Below, piece after piece: positions 55,418-64,000 of a DNA stretch of 64,000 bases (position 1 is the stretch's first letter; every line of letters begins with the position of its first letter). The notes beneath the pieces are model-generated. The model saw only the letters and a program-made list of their open reading frames with translations. It had not been told where the DNA came from and made no database searches. Source of the DNA: Halopseudomonas bauzanensis (lineage in GTDB: Bacteria; Pseudomonadota; Gammaproteobacteria; Pseudomonadales; Pseudomonadaceae); contig NZ_FOUA01000001.1 of the NCBI RefSeq assembly GCF_900114735.1, forward strand, positions 1,314,278 through 1,378,277, read 5' to 3'. Position numbers and translations under genes: made by a program.

Positions 55418-55588
55418 GAAAAATACCCTGTTGCGACAGCGGCCTGCCCGGAAAGGGGACGATATTACCGCATCGGCCGGGCGCTGAATAATTTCCCGTC
55501 CGCTGGTATTGGCGCATAGCTCATATTGAGCTATCGTGCGCAACCAATGAATGAATGTTCATTTTCAAAACAACAACAAGGAATCAAC

Positions 55589-57280
55589 ATGCATCAACCC
55601 AACCCTTGCAGATGGCTGACTGCCCTGCTGTTGCCATTGCTGCTGACAGCCTGTCTGGGTGGTGGCGGATCAGATAACGACGCCTCACCCACCCATCCAG
55701 CAGAGCCCCCGCCGCCAACGTCCACGGCGACGTATCTGGAAGCGGTAGGTATCGGTGTAAGCGACCTGGATGCCGCGGTCGATTTCTATCGCAACGGCCT
55801 GGGCATGCGCGAAGTCCAGAGACTGACGCGCGATGACCGTATCGAGGTAGTCATGGAGTCGGCCGATCGCCGCGGCTCCCATATTCTGTTGATGGAGTTC
55901 ACAGACGGGGTTGGCCGGAACTACCAACAAAACCCCGGCAAGCTGGTGTTCTGCGTGCATGATGCCACTGCCTTTGCCAGCCGCTTCGAGAGTGCCGGTG
56001 GCCGTATAACCGCTCCGCCTGCGGCACTGCCGGAATATGACGGCACCCTGGTCGGCTTCGGCCGCGACCCGGATAACAATCTGATTGAAATAGTGGGTGT
56101 GCCCAGCGTCACCGACTCCTTCCTGGCGGCTGTCGGTATTGGTGTCAGCCATCTGCAGCAGGCCCACGCGCTCTATACCGATGCCATCGGCTTGCAGGAA
56201 CAGGCGTTCCTGCAGGTACCCGGCCTTTATGATGAATACACCCTGCTCTCGCCGGTACCGGGCGGCTCGGCATTGGTGTTGATGCACTGGACCAACGGTA
56301 GCGACCCGAATTATCAGGACAATCCGGTGAAACTGCAGCTCGCGACCGCCGACCCGAGGCTGCTGGCTGATCGGCTGGCAGAAGCTGATGCCGATATCCT
56401 GCATGAGCCGGTGGCCTCCACCGAGCCGGATCTGAACCAGGCCCTGGTCGGCTACGCCACCGATCATGACGGTACCCTGATAGAAATCCGCCAATCGCTC
56501 CGTTCCTACCTGGGCGCAGCAGCCATCGGTGTCGAGGATCTGCAGGCAGCGGAGGACTTCTTCAGCAACGGATTGGGAATGCGCGTGGTGGCTCGGCGCA
56601 CCCGGGAGAATCGGGAAGAAACCGTAATGGAGTCTGCCGATGCGACCGGCTCGAACCTGGTGCTGATGGCTTTCACTGACGGCGTGCCACGCAACCTCCG
56701 GCAGAACCCGGGCAAGCTGGTGTTCTACACCAGGGATATGGAGAGTTATGTGGCATCATTCCAGGCAGCGGGTGGACGTATCACCCTGCCACCTACCCGC
56801 GACCCGGCCCTGGGCGTGACCGTCGGCTTCGGTCGCGATCTGCACAACAACCTGATCGAACTGGTCGCCGACCCGGCGGCGGAGCATTCCTACTTCGGCG
56901 CCTTTGGCATCGGTGTCAGCGACCTGGAAGCGGCTCGGGGCTTCTATGTAGATGAGCTGGGCTTTCGCCAACTGCTGTATCTACCGATCCCGGGCATGTA
57001 CAACGAGTACATATTGCAGGGGTACGGCGGCTCGGCGCTGGTGCTGATGAACTGGACCAATGGCGGCGCGCACAACTACCGGGACAATCCGGTGAAAATG
57101 GAGATCCGCAGCGTCGCCCCGGTGGCTTTTGCCGAGGCCGTGGAGCGCGCTGGCGGGGAGCTGTTGCAGGCGCCCGACGTGACAGACGACCCGGGACTTG
57201 AGGGCGAGATCGTTGGCATCGCCAAGGATCTGGATGGCAGCCTGATGGAAATACAGCAGGCGCGCTGGGGAATGGAGTGA
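55589..57280 (+). CDS. Lipoprotein with four tandem VOC (glyoxalase-fold) modules
   Basis: A 563-residue protein with a lipoprotein signal, LLPLLLTACLGGGGSDN (lipobox Cys22; Leu at +2 predicts the outer membrane) and a Pro/Thr linker to about residue 48. Four VOC modules of about 125 residues follow in an A-B-A-B order: A modules begin YLEAVGIGVSDLDAAVDFYR and YLGAAAIGVEDLQAAEDFFS and contain RNxxQNPGKLVF; B modules begin FLAAVGIGVSHLQQAHALYT and YFGAFGIGVSDLEAARGFYV and contain SALVLMHWTNG / SALVLMNWTNG and DNPVKL / DNPVKM. Each A-B pair should make one paired VOC cavity. Metal-ligand positions look incomplete (Gly-Val-Ser in place of the first His). Function unknown: an extracytoplasmic small-molecule binder or lyase. 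AAGGA precedes the ATG. Confidence 0.88.
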   Translation: MHQPNPCRWLTALLLPLLLTACLGGGGSDNDASPTHPAEPPPPTSTATYLEAVGIGVSDLDAAVDFYRNGLGMREVQRLTRDDRIEVVMESADRRGSHILLMEFTDGVGRNYQQNPGKLVFCVHDATAFASRFESAGGRITAPPAALPEYDGTLVGFGRDPDNNLIEIVGVPSVTDSFLAAVGIGVSHLQQAHALYTDAIGLQEQAFLQVPGLYDEYTLLSPVPGGSALVLMHWTNGSDPNYQDNPVKLQLATADPRLLADRLAEADADILHEPVASTEPDLNQALVGYATDHDGTLIEIRQSLRSYLGAAAIGVEDLQAAEDFFSNGLGMRVVARRTRENREETVMESADATGSNLVLMAFTDGVPRNLRQNPGKLVFYTRDMESYVASFQAAGGRITLPPTRDPALGVTVGFGRDLHNNLIELVADPAAEHSYFGAFGIGVSDLEAARGFYVDELGFRQLLYLPIPGMYNEYILQGYGGSALVLMNWTNGGAHNYRDNPVKMEIRSVAPVAFAEAVERAGGELLQAPDVTDDPGLEGEIVGIAKDLDGSLMEIQQARWGME

Positions 57281-57284
57281 CATA

Positions 57285-57315
57285 AAAAAACCCCGGTCAG
57301 ACCGGGGTTTTTATT
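57285..57315. terminator. Bidirectional Rho-independent terminator
   Basis: A-rich tract, then ACCCCGGT, loop CAG, ACCGGGGT and a T tract. It sits between the convergent VOC-lipoprotein and carboxynorspermidine dehydrogenase genes and can serve both. Confidence 0.9.
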
Positions 57316-57325
57316 GGCGGTGAAC

Positions 57326-58564
57326 TCAGAAGCTCAGCGCGCGATCGCCCTGCTCGTCCTTGATGCGGGTCGGCAGACCCATCTCGTTGAGCAGGTTGAT
57401 GAAGGGCTTGCAGTCCAGCTCTTCGACGTTGACCATCTTCTGCACATCCCACTTACCCTGGGCGATCAGGATGGCAGCAGCCACTGGCGGCACACCGGCA
57501 GTGTAGGAAATACCCTGGCTGCCCACTTCCTGGTACGCCTCGGCATGGTCGGCGACGTTGTAGATGAACACTTCCTTGTCAGCGCCGTCCTTCTTGCCTT
57601 TGACCAGATCGCCAATGCAGGTCTTGCCCTGGTAGTTCGGCGCCAGGGAAGACGGATCAGGCAATACCGCCTTGACCACCTTCAGCGGCACCACTTCCAG
57701 ACCTTCGGCGGTGGTAACGGGCTGCTCGGACAGCAGACCGAGGTTCTTCAGTACGGTGAAAACATTGATGTAGTGCTCGCCAAACCCCATCCAGAAGCGG
57801 ATGTTGGGCACGTCGAGGTTCTTCGACAGCGAGTGCAGCTCGTCATGACCGGTCATGTAGCTGGTCTGCTCGCCGACCACCGGCAGGTCATCCGTGCGCT
57901 TGACCTCGAACATCTGGTTGCTGGTCCACTGGCTGTTCTGCCATGACCAGACCTGCCCGGTAAATTCACGGAAGTTGATCTCGGGATCGAAGTTGGTCGC
58001 GAAATAATGTCCGTGGCTACCGGCGTTGATGTCGATGATGTCGATATCGCTGACGCTGTCGAAATACTCGTTCACCGCAATAGCCGCGTAGGCGTTGACC
58101 ACACCTGGATCAAAGCCGACGCCGAGAATGGCGGTCACGTTATTCGCTTCGCACAGCTCGCGACGTTTCCATTCATAGTTGGCATACCACGGCGGCGTCT
58201 CGCAGATTTTTTCCGGATCTTCGTGGATCGCGGTGTCCAGATAGGCGGCACCCGTCTCGATGCAGGCCTGCAGCACCGACATGTTGATGAAGGCCGATCC
58301 AACATTGATGACCAGTTGCGACTGTGTCTTGGCAATCAGTGCCTTGGTTGCCTCGATATCGAGCGCATCCAGGGCATGGGCTTGCAATTCACCGGCAGTT
58401 TTGAGGCTGCCCTTTTCTCGTACACTGTCGACGATCTGCTGACACTTCTCGACAGTACGCGAGGCGATGTGGATGTCTCCCAGCACGTCATTATGCTGCG
58501 CACATTTATGCGCGACGACCTGGGCCACCCCTCCGGCACCAATAATCAGAACGTTTCTCTTCAT
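57326..58564 (-). CDS. Carboxynorspermidine dehydrogenase (saccharopine dehydrogenase family)
   Basis: A 412-residue Rossmann-fold enzyme: NVLIIGAGGVAQVVAHKCAQ (GxGxxA-type loop, about residues 4-23), HIASRTVEKCQQIVDSVREK, ALIAKTQSQLVINVGSAFIN and TAILGVGFDPGVVNAYAAIA. It makes carboxy(nor)spermidine by reductive condensation of aspartate semialdehyde with putrescine or diaminopropane. AGGAAGAG precedes the ATG. It is 40 bp downstream of the decarboxylase gene, completing a two-step route to (nor)spermidine that avoids S-adenosylmethionine. Confidence 0.92.
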   Translation of the reverse strand: MKRNVLIIGAGGVAQVVAHKCAQHNDVLGDIHIASRTVEKCQQIVDSVREKGSLKTAGELQAHALDALDIEATKALIAKTQSQLVINVGSAFINMSVLQACIETGAAYLDTAIHEDPEKICETPPWYANYEWKRRELCEANNVTAILGVGFDPGVVNAYAAIAVNEYFDSVSDIDIIDINAGSHGHYFATNFDPEINFREFTGQVWSWQNSQWTSNQMFEVKRTDDLPVVGEQTSYMTGHDELHSLSKNLDVPNIRFWMGFGEHYINVFTVLKNLGLLSEQPVTTAEGLEVVPLKVVKAVLPDPSSLAPNYQGKTCIGDLVKGKKDGADKEVFIYNVADHAEAYQEVGSQGISYTAGVPPVAAAILIAQGKWDVQKMVNVEELDCKPFINLLNEMGLPTRIKDEQGDRALSF

Positions 58565-58604
58565 TTCTCTTCCTCTGAACGCCTCCTTGGGCTAATTCAT
58601 GACC

Positions 58605-59702
58605 TCAGGAGAGGGCACTCGCAAAATCTTCGAATCCAAACTCACGTACCAGTTCAACCTCACCGTCCAGTTGGCGGACGGCGATGGATGGCATTTTCAC
58701 GCCATTGAACCAATTCTTCTTTACCATTGTGTAACCGGCCGCATCGATGAAGGACAGCCGATCACCGATCTGCAGCGGCTTGTCGAACCGGAACTCACCG
58801 AAGATATCGCCGGCCAGACAGGACTTGCCGCAGACCATGTACTCATGGGGGCCGTCACAGGGCTCCATGCGCGCCGACTGACGGTAGATCAGCAGGTCCA
58901 GCATGTGCGCTTCGATCGAGCTGTCGACCACCGCCAGTTGCTTGCCGTTATACAGGGTGTCCAGCACCGAAACTTCCAGCGAGGTGCTCATGGTAATGGC
59001 AGCCTCGCCCGGCTCCAGATAGACCTGAACCCCATATTGCTCGGCGAACTGTTTCAGACGGGCGCAGAACTTGTCCAATGGATAGCCTTCGCCAGTGAAG
59101 TGGATACCACCACCCAGGCTGACCCACTGGACTCGCTTCAACAGATCACCGAAGCGCTCCTCGATCTGCCGCAACATGCTGTCGAACAGGTCGAAGTCAC
59201 TGTTTTCGCAATTGTTGTGGATCATGAAACCGGAGATCTGGTCGATCACCTGCTCCACCTTCTGCGCATCCCACTCGCCCAGCCGGCTGAAAGGCCGCGC
59301 CGGGTCGGCAATCAACCAGTCGGAACTGCTGACCTGCGGATTGAGCCGCAAACCACGGGTGTGGCTGGCCGAAGCATCGGCGAAACGCTGCAACTGGCTG
59401 ATGGAATTGAAGATGATCTTGTCTGAATGGGCCAGGACCTCGGCAATCTCATCATCGGCGTAGGCCACGCTGTAGGCATGGGTCTCACCGGCGAACTTGA
59501 GCTTGCCCAGCTTGACTTCATACAGCGAAGAGGAGGTCGTGCCGTCCATGTACTCCTGCATCAGGTCGAAAACCGACCAGGTAGCGAAGCACTTGAGCGC
59601 CAACAATGCCTTGGCTCCAGAGTGTTCGCGCACATAGGCGATCTTTTCCATGTTGCGCTGCAGCTTGATCTTGTCGATCAGGTAATACGGCGTCTTGATC
59701 AC
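58605..59702 (-). CDS. nspC: Carboxynorspermidine decarboxylase
   Basis: A 365-residue PLP enzyme of the alanine-racemase-fold decarboxylases. KTPYYLIDKIKLQRNMEKIA at the N-terminus, AKALLALKCFATWSVFDLMQ with the PLP Lys (ALKCF), TSSSLYEVKLGKLKFAGETH, GFMIHNNCENSDFDLF, VSLGGGIHFTGEGYPLDKFC (PLP phosphate site), YLEPGEAAITMST and CGKSCLAGDIFGEFRF (catalytic Cys). It yields norspermidine or spermidine. The start is uncertain: GTG 59702 fits the family N-terminus, while ATG 59750 adds 16 residues. Confidence 0.92.
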   Translation of the reverse strand: MIKTPYYLIDKIKLQRNMEKIAYVREHSGAKALLALKCFATWSVFDLMQEYMDGTTSSSLYEVKLGKLKFAGETHAYSVAYADDEIAEVLAHSDKIIFNSISQLQRFADASASHTRGLRLNPQVSSSDWLIADPARPFSRLGEWDAQKVEQVIDQISGFMIHNNCENSDFDLFDSMLRQIEERFGDLLKRVQWVSLGGGIHFTGEGYPLDKFCARLKQFAEQYGVQVYLEPGEAAITMSTSLEVSVLDTLYNGKQLAVVDSSIEAHMLDLLIYRQSARMEPCDGPHEYMVCGKSCLAGDIFGEFRFDKPLQIGDRLSFIDAAGYTMVKKNWFNGVKMPSIAVRQLDGEVELVREFGFEDFASALS

Positions 59703-59868
59703 GGTGTCATGGCCCTCGAATCCGCCCGGTCGAACCAGGCAATTACGCAAACGGGCGATTATAGTGCAAAGGGGGCAGTGCTTCGAGAAAATTTGGCTGG
59801 GGATCGATCAGGGTCGCTACTGCTTGTTGCGAAAGCAGCCCGGGGCAGAGCGGCCCGGGCTGGTGGGA

Positions 59869-60519
59869 TCAGAAATTGTAGCGTAGGCCGATGGAGCCGA
59901 AGTCGACATCATATTCATCGGCAACATCACGATACTGCTCGTATTCCGCAACCAGTTCGATTTGGGGAGTGAAGGCGTAGGATGCGCCTACACCGAAGGA
60001 AGTAACCCACTCGGTAGTCGAATCGCTTTCCGTCAGGGAACCAACGCCTGCCATTGAAACCTTTTGCTTAGCTTCCGTTTTCAGCTGGTGGTAGCCCACC
60101 TTGCCGAACAGCTTGAAGCGGTCCAGAGGCAACGTGCCAACCACGTTGGCACCAAAGCCATCGGTGTCGCCATCGATCTTGGCGCTCAATGTATCGAACC
60201 CGTCGCTGAGCTCCGCTTTATAGCTGGCTGTACCGAGATCAATATATTGAAATTCCAGACCGACATAGCGGTTCAATTGAATACCCGCGCCTATCTTGAA
60301 GGCCGAGTCTTTCCCGTCATAATCCGAACCGAAGATCAGACCAGCGTCGTTAGCGATAGCACCGAGCTCACTATCCAGGCCGCGAACAAAATCGGGTGTG
60401 TCTGCATCCGCTTGGCCAATATTGCCAAACAGATAGCCATTAGATTGAATCTCTGCAGCCTGAAGGCCTGACACCATGACACCGGATACCAATACGGCAA
60501 GCAATGATTTACGCAACAT
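59869..60519 (-). CDS. Outer-membrane beta-barrel protein (OmpA-like transmembrane domain)
   Basis: A 216-residue exported protein with a signal peptide (LLAVLVSGVMVSGLQA, cleaved before AEIQSNGYLF). Alternating strands such as GAGIQLNRYVGLEFQYIDLG, FKLFGKVGYHQLKTEAK and SFGVGASYAFTPQIELVAEY suggest an eight-stranded barrel. The C-terminal YNF ends on an aromatic residue, the outer-membrane insertion signal. Stand-alone gene preceded by AGGGAG. Specific role unknown. Confidence 0.85.
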   Translation of the reverse strand: MLRKSLLAVLVSGVMVSGLQAAEIQSNGYLFGNIGQADADTPDFVRGLDSELGAIANDAGLIFGSDYDGKDSAFKIGAGIQLNRYVGLEFQYIDLGTASYKAELSDGFDTLSAKIDGDTDGFGANVVGTLPLDRFKLFGKVGYHQLKTEAKQKVSMAGVGSLTESDSTTEWVTSFGVGASYAFTPQIELVAEYEQYRDVADEYDVDFGSIGLRYNF

Positions 60520-60633
60520 GAACTAACTCCCTTCTGTTCTTATATAGCCGCCTGCATGGCAGCCGTTCCCTTTGTCTACATTCCTGTAGCTTCGGGATAA
60601 TAAATCACCGCTTCGCTTAATGTCACGCCGATA

Positions 60634-61767
60634 TCAGATCATCGCCGCAGGATCATCCAGCTCCCCGCTTTGCCAGCGGATCGTTTCCGGCGCCTGCCCT
60701 TCAGCCTGGAAGACATGGGCCACCCGCGGCACAGCGAAGCAGTGGTCGCCCCGGGCCGGTTGCCAGCTATTGAACTGGGTGTGGGTTATGCCGACTTCCC
60801 AATGCTCCGCCGTCGCCCAACCGCGGGCAGACAATTCCAGCCGCACCTCGGCGCCGACCAGGCTGATCGACTCGATGCACAGCGGAAGATGGGCATGGGC
60901 TGCCGGCGCACTCTGGAGGGTTAATTCGTGCGGGCGCATGTACAGCTGCGCCGTCTGCCCCACCCGCTCCGCTGCGCCGACAGGCAGCCGAACCCAGGCG
61001 TCATCCTGATTAAGCAGCGTACCGTTTTGCTGGCCGGCGAACACATTCACATGACCGAGAAAATCGAATACGAACTGGCTGCTCGGCTCGGCATACAACT
61101 GCTGCGGCCGATCCACCTGCTCGATGCGCCCGGCGCTCATTACCGCGACCTGATCGGATAGCTCCAGCGCTTCCTCCTGGTCATGGGTAACGAAGACGCT
61201 GGTGAAATGAAACTCCGAATGCAGGGCGCGCAACCAGCGGCGCAGATCCTTGCGAACCTTGGCATCCAACGCACCGAAGGGCTCATCCAACAGCAAGATC
61301 TGCGGCTTCATCGACAGCGCACGGGCCAGCGCGATCCGCTGTTTCTGCCCACCGGACAGCTGGGCCGGGAACCGGTCCGCCAGCTGCCCTAGTTGAACCA
61401 TTTCCAGCAGCATATCGACGCGTTTGCGAATCTCCGCCGCCGGCGGTCTTTCCTTCGCAGGCATCACTTCAAGCCCGAACGCTACGTTCTGGGCCACCGT
61501 CATGTGCCGAAACAAGGCATAGTGCTGGAACACGAAACCAACCTTGCGTTCGCGCACATGCAAGCCGGTAACGTCTTCACCATGAAACAGGATCCGCCCG
61601 CCATCGGCTGTTTCCAGACCGGCAATGATCCGCAGCAGCGTCGTCTTGCCCGAGCCGGACGGCCCGAGCAGCCCGACCAACTGGCCATCCGGGATATCCA
61701 GCGACACATCCTTCAGCGCCTGAAAGGAGCCAAAATGCTTGGTAATACCTTCGATGGAAATACTCAT
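60634..61767 (-). CDS. cysA: Sulfate/thiosulfate ABC transporter ATP-binding protein
   Basis: A 377-residue ABC ATPase: Walker [21 protein letters not shown] (about residues 34-53), signature [20 protein letters not shown], Walker [18 protein letters not shown] and switch His in [15 protein letters not shown]. The N-terminal [20 protein letters not shown] and the C-terminal TOBE-like part are usual for CysA. Start overlaps the cysW stop (ATGA). Drives sulfate/thiosulfate import for cysteine synthesis. Confidence 0.96.
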   Translation of the reverse strand: MSISIEGITKHFGSFQALKDVSLDIPDGQLVGLLGPSGSGKTTLLRIIAGLETADGGRILFHGEDVTGLHVRERKVGFVFQHYALFRHMTVAQNVAFGLEVMPAKERPPAAEIRKRVDMLLEMVQLGQLADRFPAQLSGGQKQRIALARALSMKPQILLLDEPFGALDAKVRKDLRRWLRALHSEFHFTSVFVTHDQEEALELSDQVAVMSAGRIEQVDRPQQLYAEPSSQFVFDFLGHVNVFAGQQNGTLLNQDDAWVRLPVGAAERVGQTAQLYMRPHELTLQSAPAAHAHLPLCIESISLVGAEVRLELSARGWATAEHWEVGITHTQFNSWQPARGDHCFAVPRVAHVFQAEGQAPETIRWQSGELDDPAAMI

Positions 61768-62630
61768 CAGCGATTATCCGATTGATCATCGAGAGGGGCG
61801 CGCTGCCGGGCCTGACGCCACTCCACAAAACTTTTCACGACTATGGTGATCAGCGCGATACCTGCCAGCAGCGACGCACTGGCAAAAGCACCGACCACGT
61901 TGTAATCCTGGTATAGCAGCTCGACATGCAGCGACAGGGTGTTGGTCTCGCCGCGAATGTTGCCCGACACGACCGAGACCGCACCAAATTCACCCACCGC
62001 CCGGGCATTGGTCAACACCACTCCGTAGAGCAGTGCCCATTGGATATTCGGCAACGTGATTCGGCGAAACAGCTGCCAGCCGGTGGCACCCAACACCACG
62101 CCGGCCTCTTCTTCCTCGCGGCCCTGCTGCTGCATGAGCGGGATCAGCTCCCTGGCCACGAAGGGACAGGTCACGAAGACCGTTACCATCACGATGCCTG
62201 GCCAGGAAAACATCAACTGCACATCCTGATCCATCAGCCAACTACCCAGCCAACCGTTGCTGCCATACAGCAGCAGGTACAGCAGACCGGCTACCACTGG
62301 CGACACTGCGAAGGGTATATCGATCAAGGTGATCAACACCTTGCGGCCGGGGAAGTCGAAGCGTGTCACCAGCCAGGCCAGCATGACGCCAAAAACCAGA
62401 TTGATCGGCACCGTCAGCGCAGCCACCAGCAACGTCAGCCCGATCGCGTGCATCGTATAGGTGTCAGTCAGGTTGGCCCAGTAGTTTGCCCCACCGGCGG
62501 CGAAGGCCTGCTTGAAGATGATCACCAACGGGATCACCAGCATCAGCATGGTTACCGCGAAAGCCAGGGCGATCAACGACCACTTCACCCAGGGCTGATC
62601 ACCGGCGCGCATTGCCTTGCGTTCGTGCAT
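61767..62630 (-). CDS. cysW: Sulfate/thiosulfate ABC transporter permease CysW
   Basis: A 287-residue permease with six membrane helices: [60 protein letters not shown]. The EAA loop reads [20 protein letters not shown] and contacts CysA. The start at 62630 is chosen because it lies 5 bp after the cysT stop; upstream in-frame ATGs fall within cysT. Confidence 0.95.
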   Translation of the reverse strand: MHERKAMRAGDQPWVKWSLIALAFAVTMLMLVIPLVIIFKQAFAAGGANYWANLTDTYTMHAIGLTLLVAALTVPINLVFGVMLAWLVTRFDFPGRKVLITLIDIPFAVSPVVAGLLYLLLYGSNGWLGSWLMDQDVQLMFSWPGIVMVTVFVTCPFVARELIPLMQQQGREEEEAGVVLGATGWQLFRRITLPNIQWALLYGVVLTNARAVGEFGAVSVVSGNIRGETNTLSLHVELLYQDYNVVGAFASASLLAGIALITIVVKSFVEWRQARQRAPLDDQSDNR

Positions 62631-62635
62631 GGCGC

Positions 62636-63502
62636 TCACCGTCCGTGCAGCCGGCGCAGATAGCGCGCCTGCCAAAGGTTAATACCCAGCAACAGGATCA
62701 GCGAAGCTATGAGCACTACCGAGGCAATGGCGCTGGCGGCCGCGTGATCGAACTCCTGCAGCCGTACGAAGATCATCAAGCTGATGATCTCGCTGACATA
62801 GGGCATGTTACCGGCAATGAAGATCACCGCGCCGAACTCTCCAAGGCTCCGGGTAAACGAAAGCGCCACGCCGGTCATCAGCGCCGGCCACATGGCGGGA
62901 AACAGAATCCGGCGAAACACCGTCCAGTCCGTTGCCCCCAGACTGACCGCAGCCTCCTCATCCTCCGGAGCCAGATCTTCCAGCACCGGCTGCACCGTGC
63001 GCACCACGAACGGCAGGCTGGTGAAAGACATCGCCACGATGATACCCAACGGGGTAAAGGCGACCTTGATATCGAACAGCGAGAAAATCTGGCCGTACCA
63101 ACCATCTGCGGCGAAAAGCGCAGTCAGGGTAATCCCCGCCACCGCCGTCGGTAACGCGAACGGCAGATCGATGAGCGCATCCATGATGCGTTTGCCGGGG
63201 AAGTCGTAGCGCACCAACACCCAGGCCAGCAGCAAGCCGACCAGACCATTGATTATCGATGCCAAGGCAGCGGCCCAGAGAGTGACCTTATAGGAGGCGA
63301 TTACCCGCTCATCAGTCACCACCGCCCAGTACCGCTCCCAGCCCATATCTGCGGTCTGCATGATCAGGCCAGTGAGTGGCAGCAGCAGGACGATACTGAT
63401 GAAGAACAGCGAAACGCCAAGGCTCAAAGCAAAACCCGGCAAGACACGCTTGCCGGGTTGGCTGGAACGACCCGGCAACAGGCCGGAGAGAGATCGATTC
63501 AT
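62636..63502 (-). CDS. cysT: Sulfate/thiosulfate ABC transporter permease CysT (CysU)
   Basis: A 288-residue permease: GFALSLGVSLFFISIVLLLP, TLWAAALASIINGLVGLLLA, LIDLPFALPTAVAGITLTAL and the EAA loop DEEAAVSLGATDWTVFRRIL. Pairs with CysW. It follows the binding-protein gene by 12 bp. Confidence 0.95.
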   Translation of the reverse strand: MNRSLSGLLPGRSSQPGKRVLPGFALSLGVSLFFISIVLLLPLTGLIMQTADMGWERYWAVVTDERVIASYKVTLWAAALASIINGLVGLLLAWVLVRYDFPGKRIMDALIDLPFALPTAVAGITLTALFAADGWYGQIFSLFDIKVAFTPLGIIVAMSFTSLPFVVRTVQPVLEDLAPEDEEAAVSLGATDWTVFRRILFPAMWPALMTGVALSFTRSLGEFGAVIFIAGNMPYVSEIISLMIFVRLQEFDHAAASAIASVVLIASLILLLGINLWQARYLRRLHGR

Positions 63503-63514
63503 GTGAAGATTGTT

Positions 63515-64000
63515 TTACCGACGCTGGAGTTGATCCAGTTTACCACCACTGGCGAAATGTTCCTTCATCACATTTTCCCAGCTGCCGCCAATCTCTTCGA
63601 CGGGCAACAGTTCAACTTCCGGGAATTGGTCAGCGAACTCGGCTTTCACCTTCTCGTTGTGCACCCGGTTGTAGAAGCCGGCGATCAGGCGCTGCGCATC
63701 TTCGGAGTACAGCCCTTCCAGATAGGCTTTTGCCAGCCCTTCGGTACCGTTGTGCTTGACGCTCTTGTCGATCCAGGTCACTGGGAACTCGGCCAGGAAA
63801 CTGATTTTCGGCACCACGACTTCGTATCCGTCGTTCTGTGCAGCAATATTGTTGACCTCGGACTCGAAGGTCAGCAGAACGTCGCCGATACCACGCTCCA
63901 CGAAGGTGGTAGTCGCGCCACGTCCGCCGGTGTCGAATACTGCCACGTTACCCAGGAACGTACGCAGGAAGTTGTCGATAGCAGCTTGATCATCGCCATA
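63515..64000 (-). CDS. sbp: Sulfate-binding protein (periplasmic), partial, runs off right edge
   Basis: The minus-strand frame is open from the window edge to a stop at 63515 and reads [57 protein letters not shown] and [32 protein letters not shown] and IGDVLLTFE are hallmark sulfate-site stretches of Sbp/CysP. The N-terminus with the signal peptide lies outside the window. First visible gene of sbp-cysT-cysW-cysA. Confidence 0.95.
   Translation of the reverse strand, partial: YGDDQAAIDNFLRTFLGNVAVFDTGGRGATTTFVERGIGDVLLTFESEVNNIAAQNDGYEVVVPKISFLAEFPVTWIDKSVKHNGTEGLAKAYLEGLYSEDAQRLIAGFYNRVHNEKVKAEFADQFPEVELLPVEEIGGSWENVMKEHFASGGKLDQLQRR

Overview
The window looks like a chromosome segment of a Pseudomonas-type gammaproteobacterium, possibly of the Halopseudomonas/Stutzerimonas side. 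This is inferred from the recC-recB-recD order, an MvaT-like protein, the sbp-cysT-cysW-cysA operon, a BCCT transporter, the DUF294/DnaQ-exonuclease pair and the high-GC codon use. It splits into a mosaic accessory region (about 1-29.6 kb) and an orderly, probably native region (about 29.9-64 kb). No rRNA, tRNA or CRISPR array was recognised.

Accessory part 1 (1-5.6 kb) is relic-rich and locally AT-rich. It holds the 5' part of a BrxR/CapW-type WYL regulator (running off the left edge), an inovirus-Gp2/YagK-YfjJ protein, a 59-aa AlpA regulator, an unknown ribbon-helix-helix-like/coiled-coil protein preceded by repeated GTAAC/GTTAC palindromes, and an HNH nuclease. It ends with a truncated tyrosine integrase abutting the C-terminal remnant of an ICE relaxase that carries two in-frame amber codons. 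This reads as a decayed satellite or ICE edge beside a possible defence locus.

Accessory part 2 (5.6-29.4 kb) is a reactive-electrophile/oxidant detoxification patchwork broken up by insertion sequences. It contains a UvrA paralogue, an NhaA-DsbA fusion, two zinc-type MDR oxidoreductases and one SDR each facing its own LysR gene, an ArsR / LLM flavoprotein / Old Yellow Enzyme set, a nonsense-interrupted Yellow-like gene, a small ABM-type monooxygenase facing a GlxA-type AraC regulator, and a formaldehyde block frmR-frmA-VOC-DUF3422. IS481 (two fragments), IS3 (apparently complete), IS5 (fragment) and IS1182 copies separate the modules. A 48-bp perfect repeat links the start of uvrA to the sequence just downstream of DUF3422, which suggests these genes once lay in one operon. 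FrmR has lost 17 residues and a sensing histidine, so the formaldehyde genes may be derepressed. A short tyrosine-integrase-like remnant near 29.55 kb may mark the right edge.

Native part (29.9-64 kb): a spinster-type MFS transporter, a YpfJ-type metallopeptidase, a PQQ sugar dehydrogenase lipoprotein, an NAD(P)-binding protein, an AEC transporter, a cNMP/CBS/DUF294 protein overlapping a DnaQ-type exonuclease, a BCCT transporter, a FabR-like TetR regulator preceded by a 65-aa stand-alone MvaT oligomerisation domain, a tight four-gene amidoligase / class I amidotransferase / unknown / NUDIX operon, recCBD, a gamma-glutamylpolyamine-synthetase-like enzyme, a lipoprotein with four VOC modules, the carboxynorspermidine dehydrogenase/decarboxylase pair, an outer-membrane beta-barrel, and the sulfate transporter operon running off the right edge. 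The best candidates for undescribed biology are the amidoligase operon, the MvaT-N protein, the four-module VOC lipoprotein, and the split formaldehyde/UvrA/NhaA assembly with a damaged FrmR.
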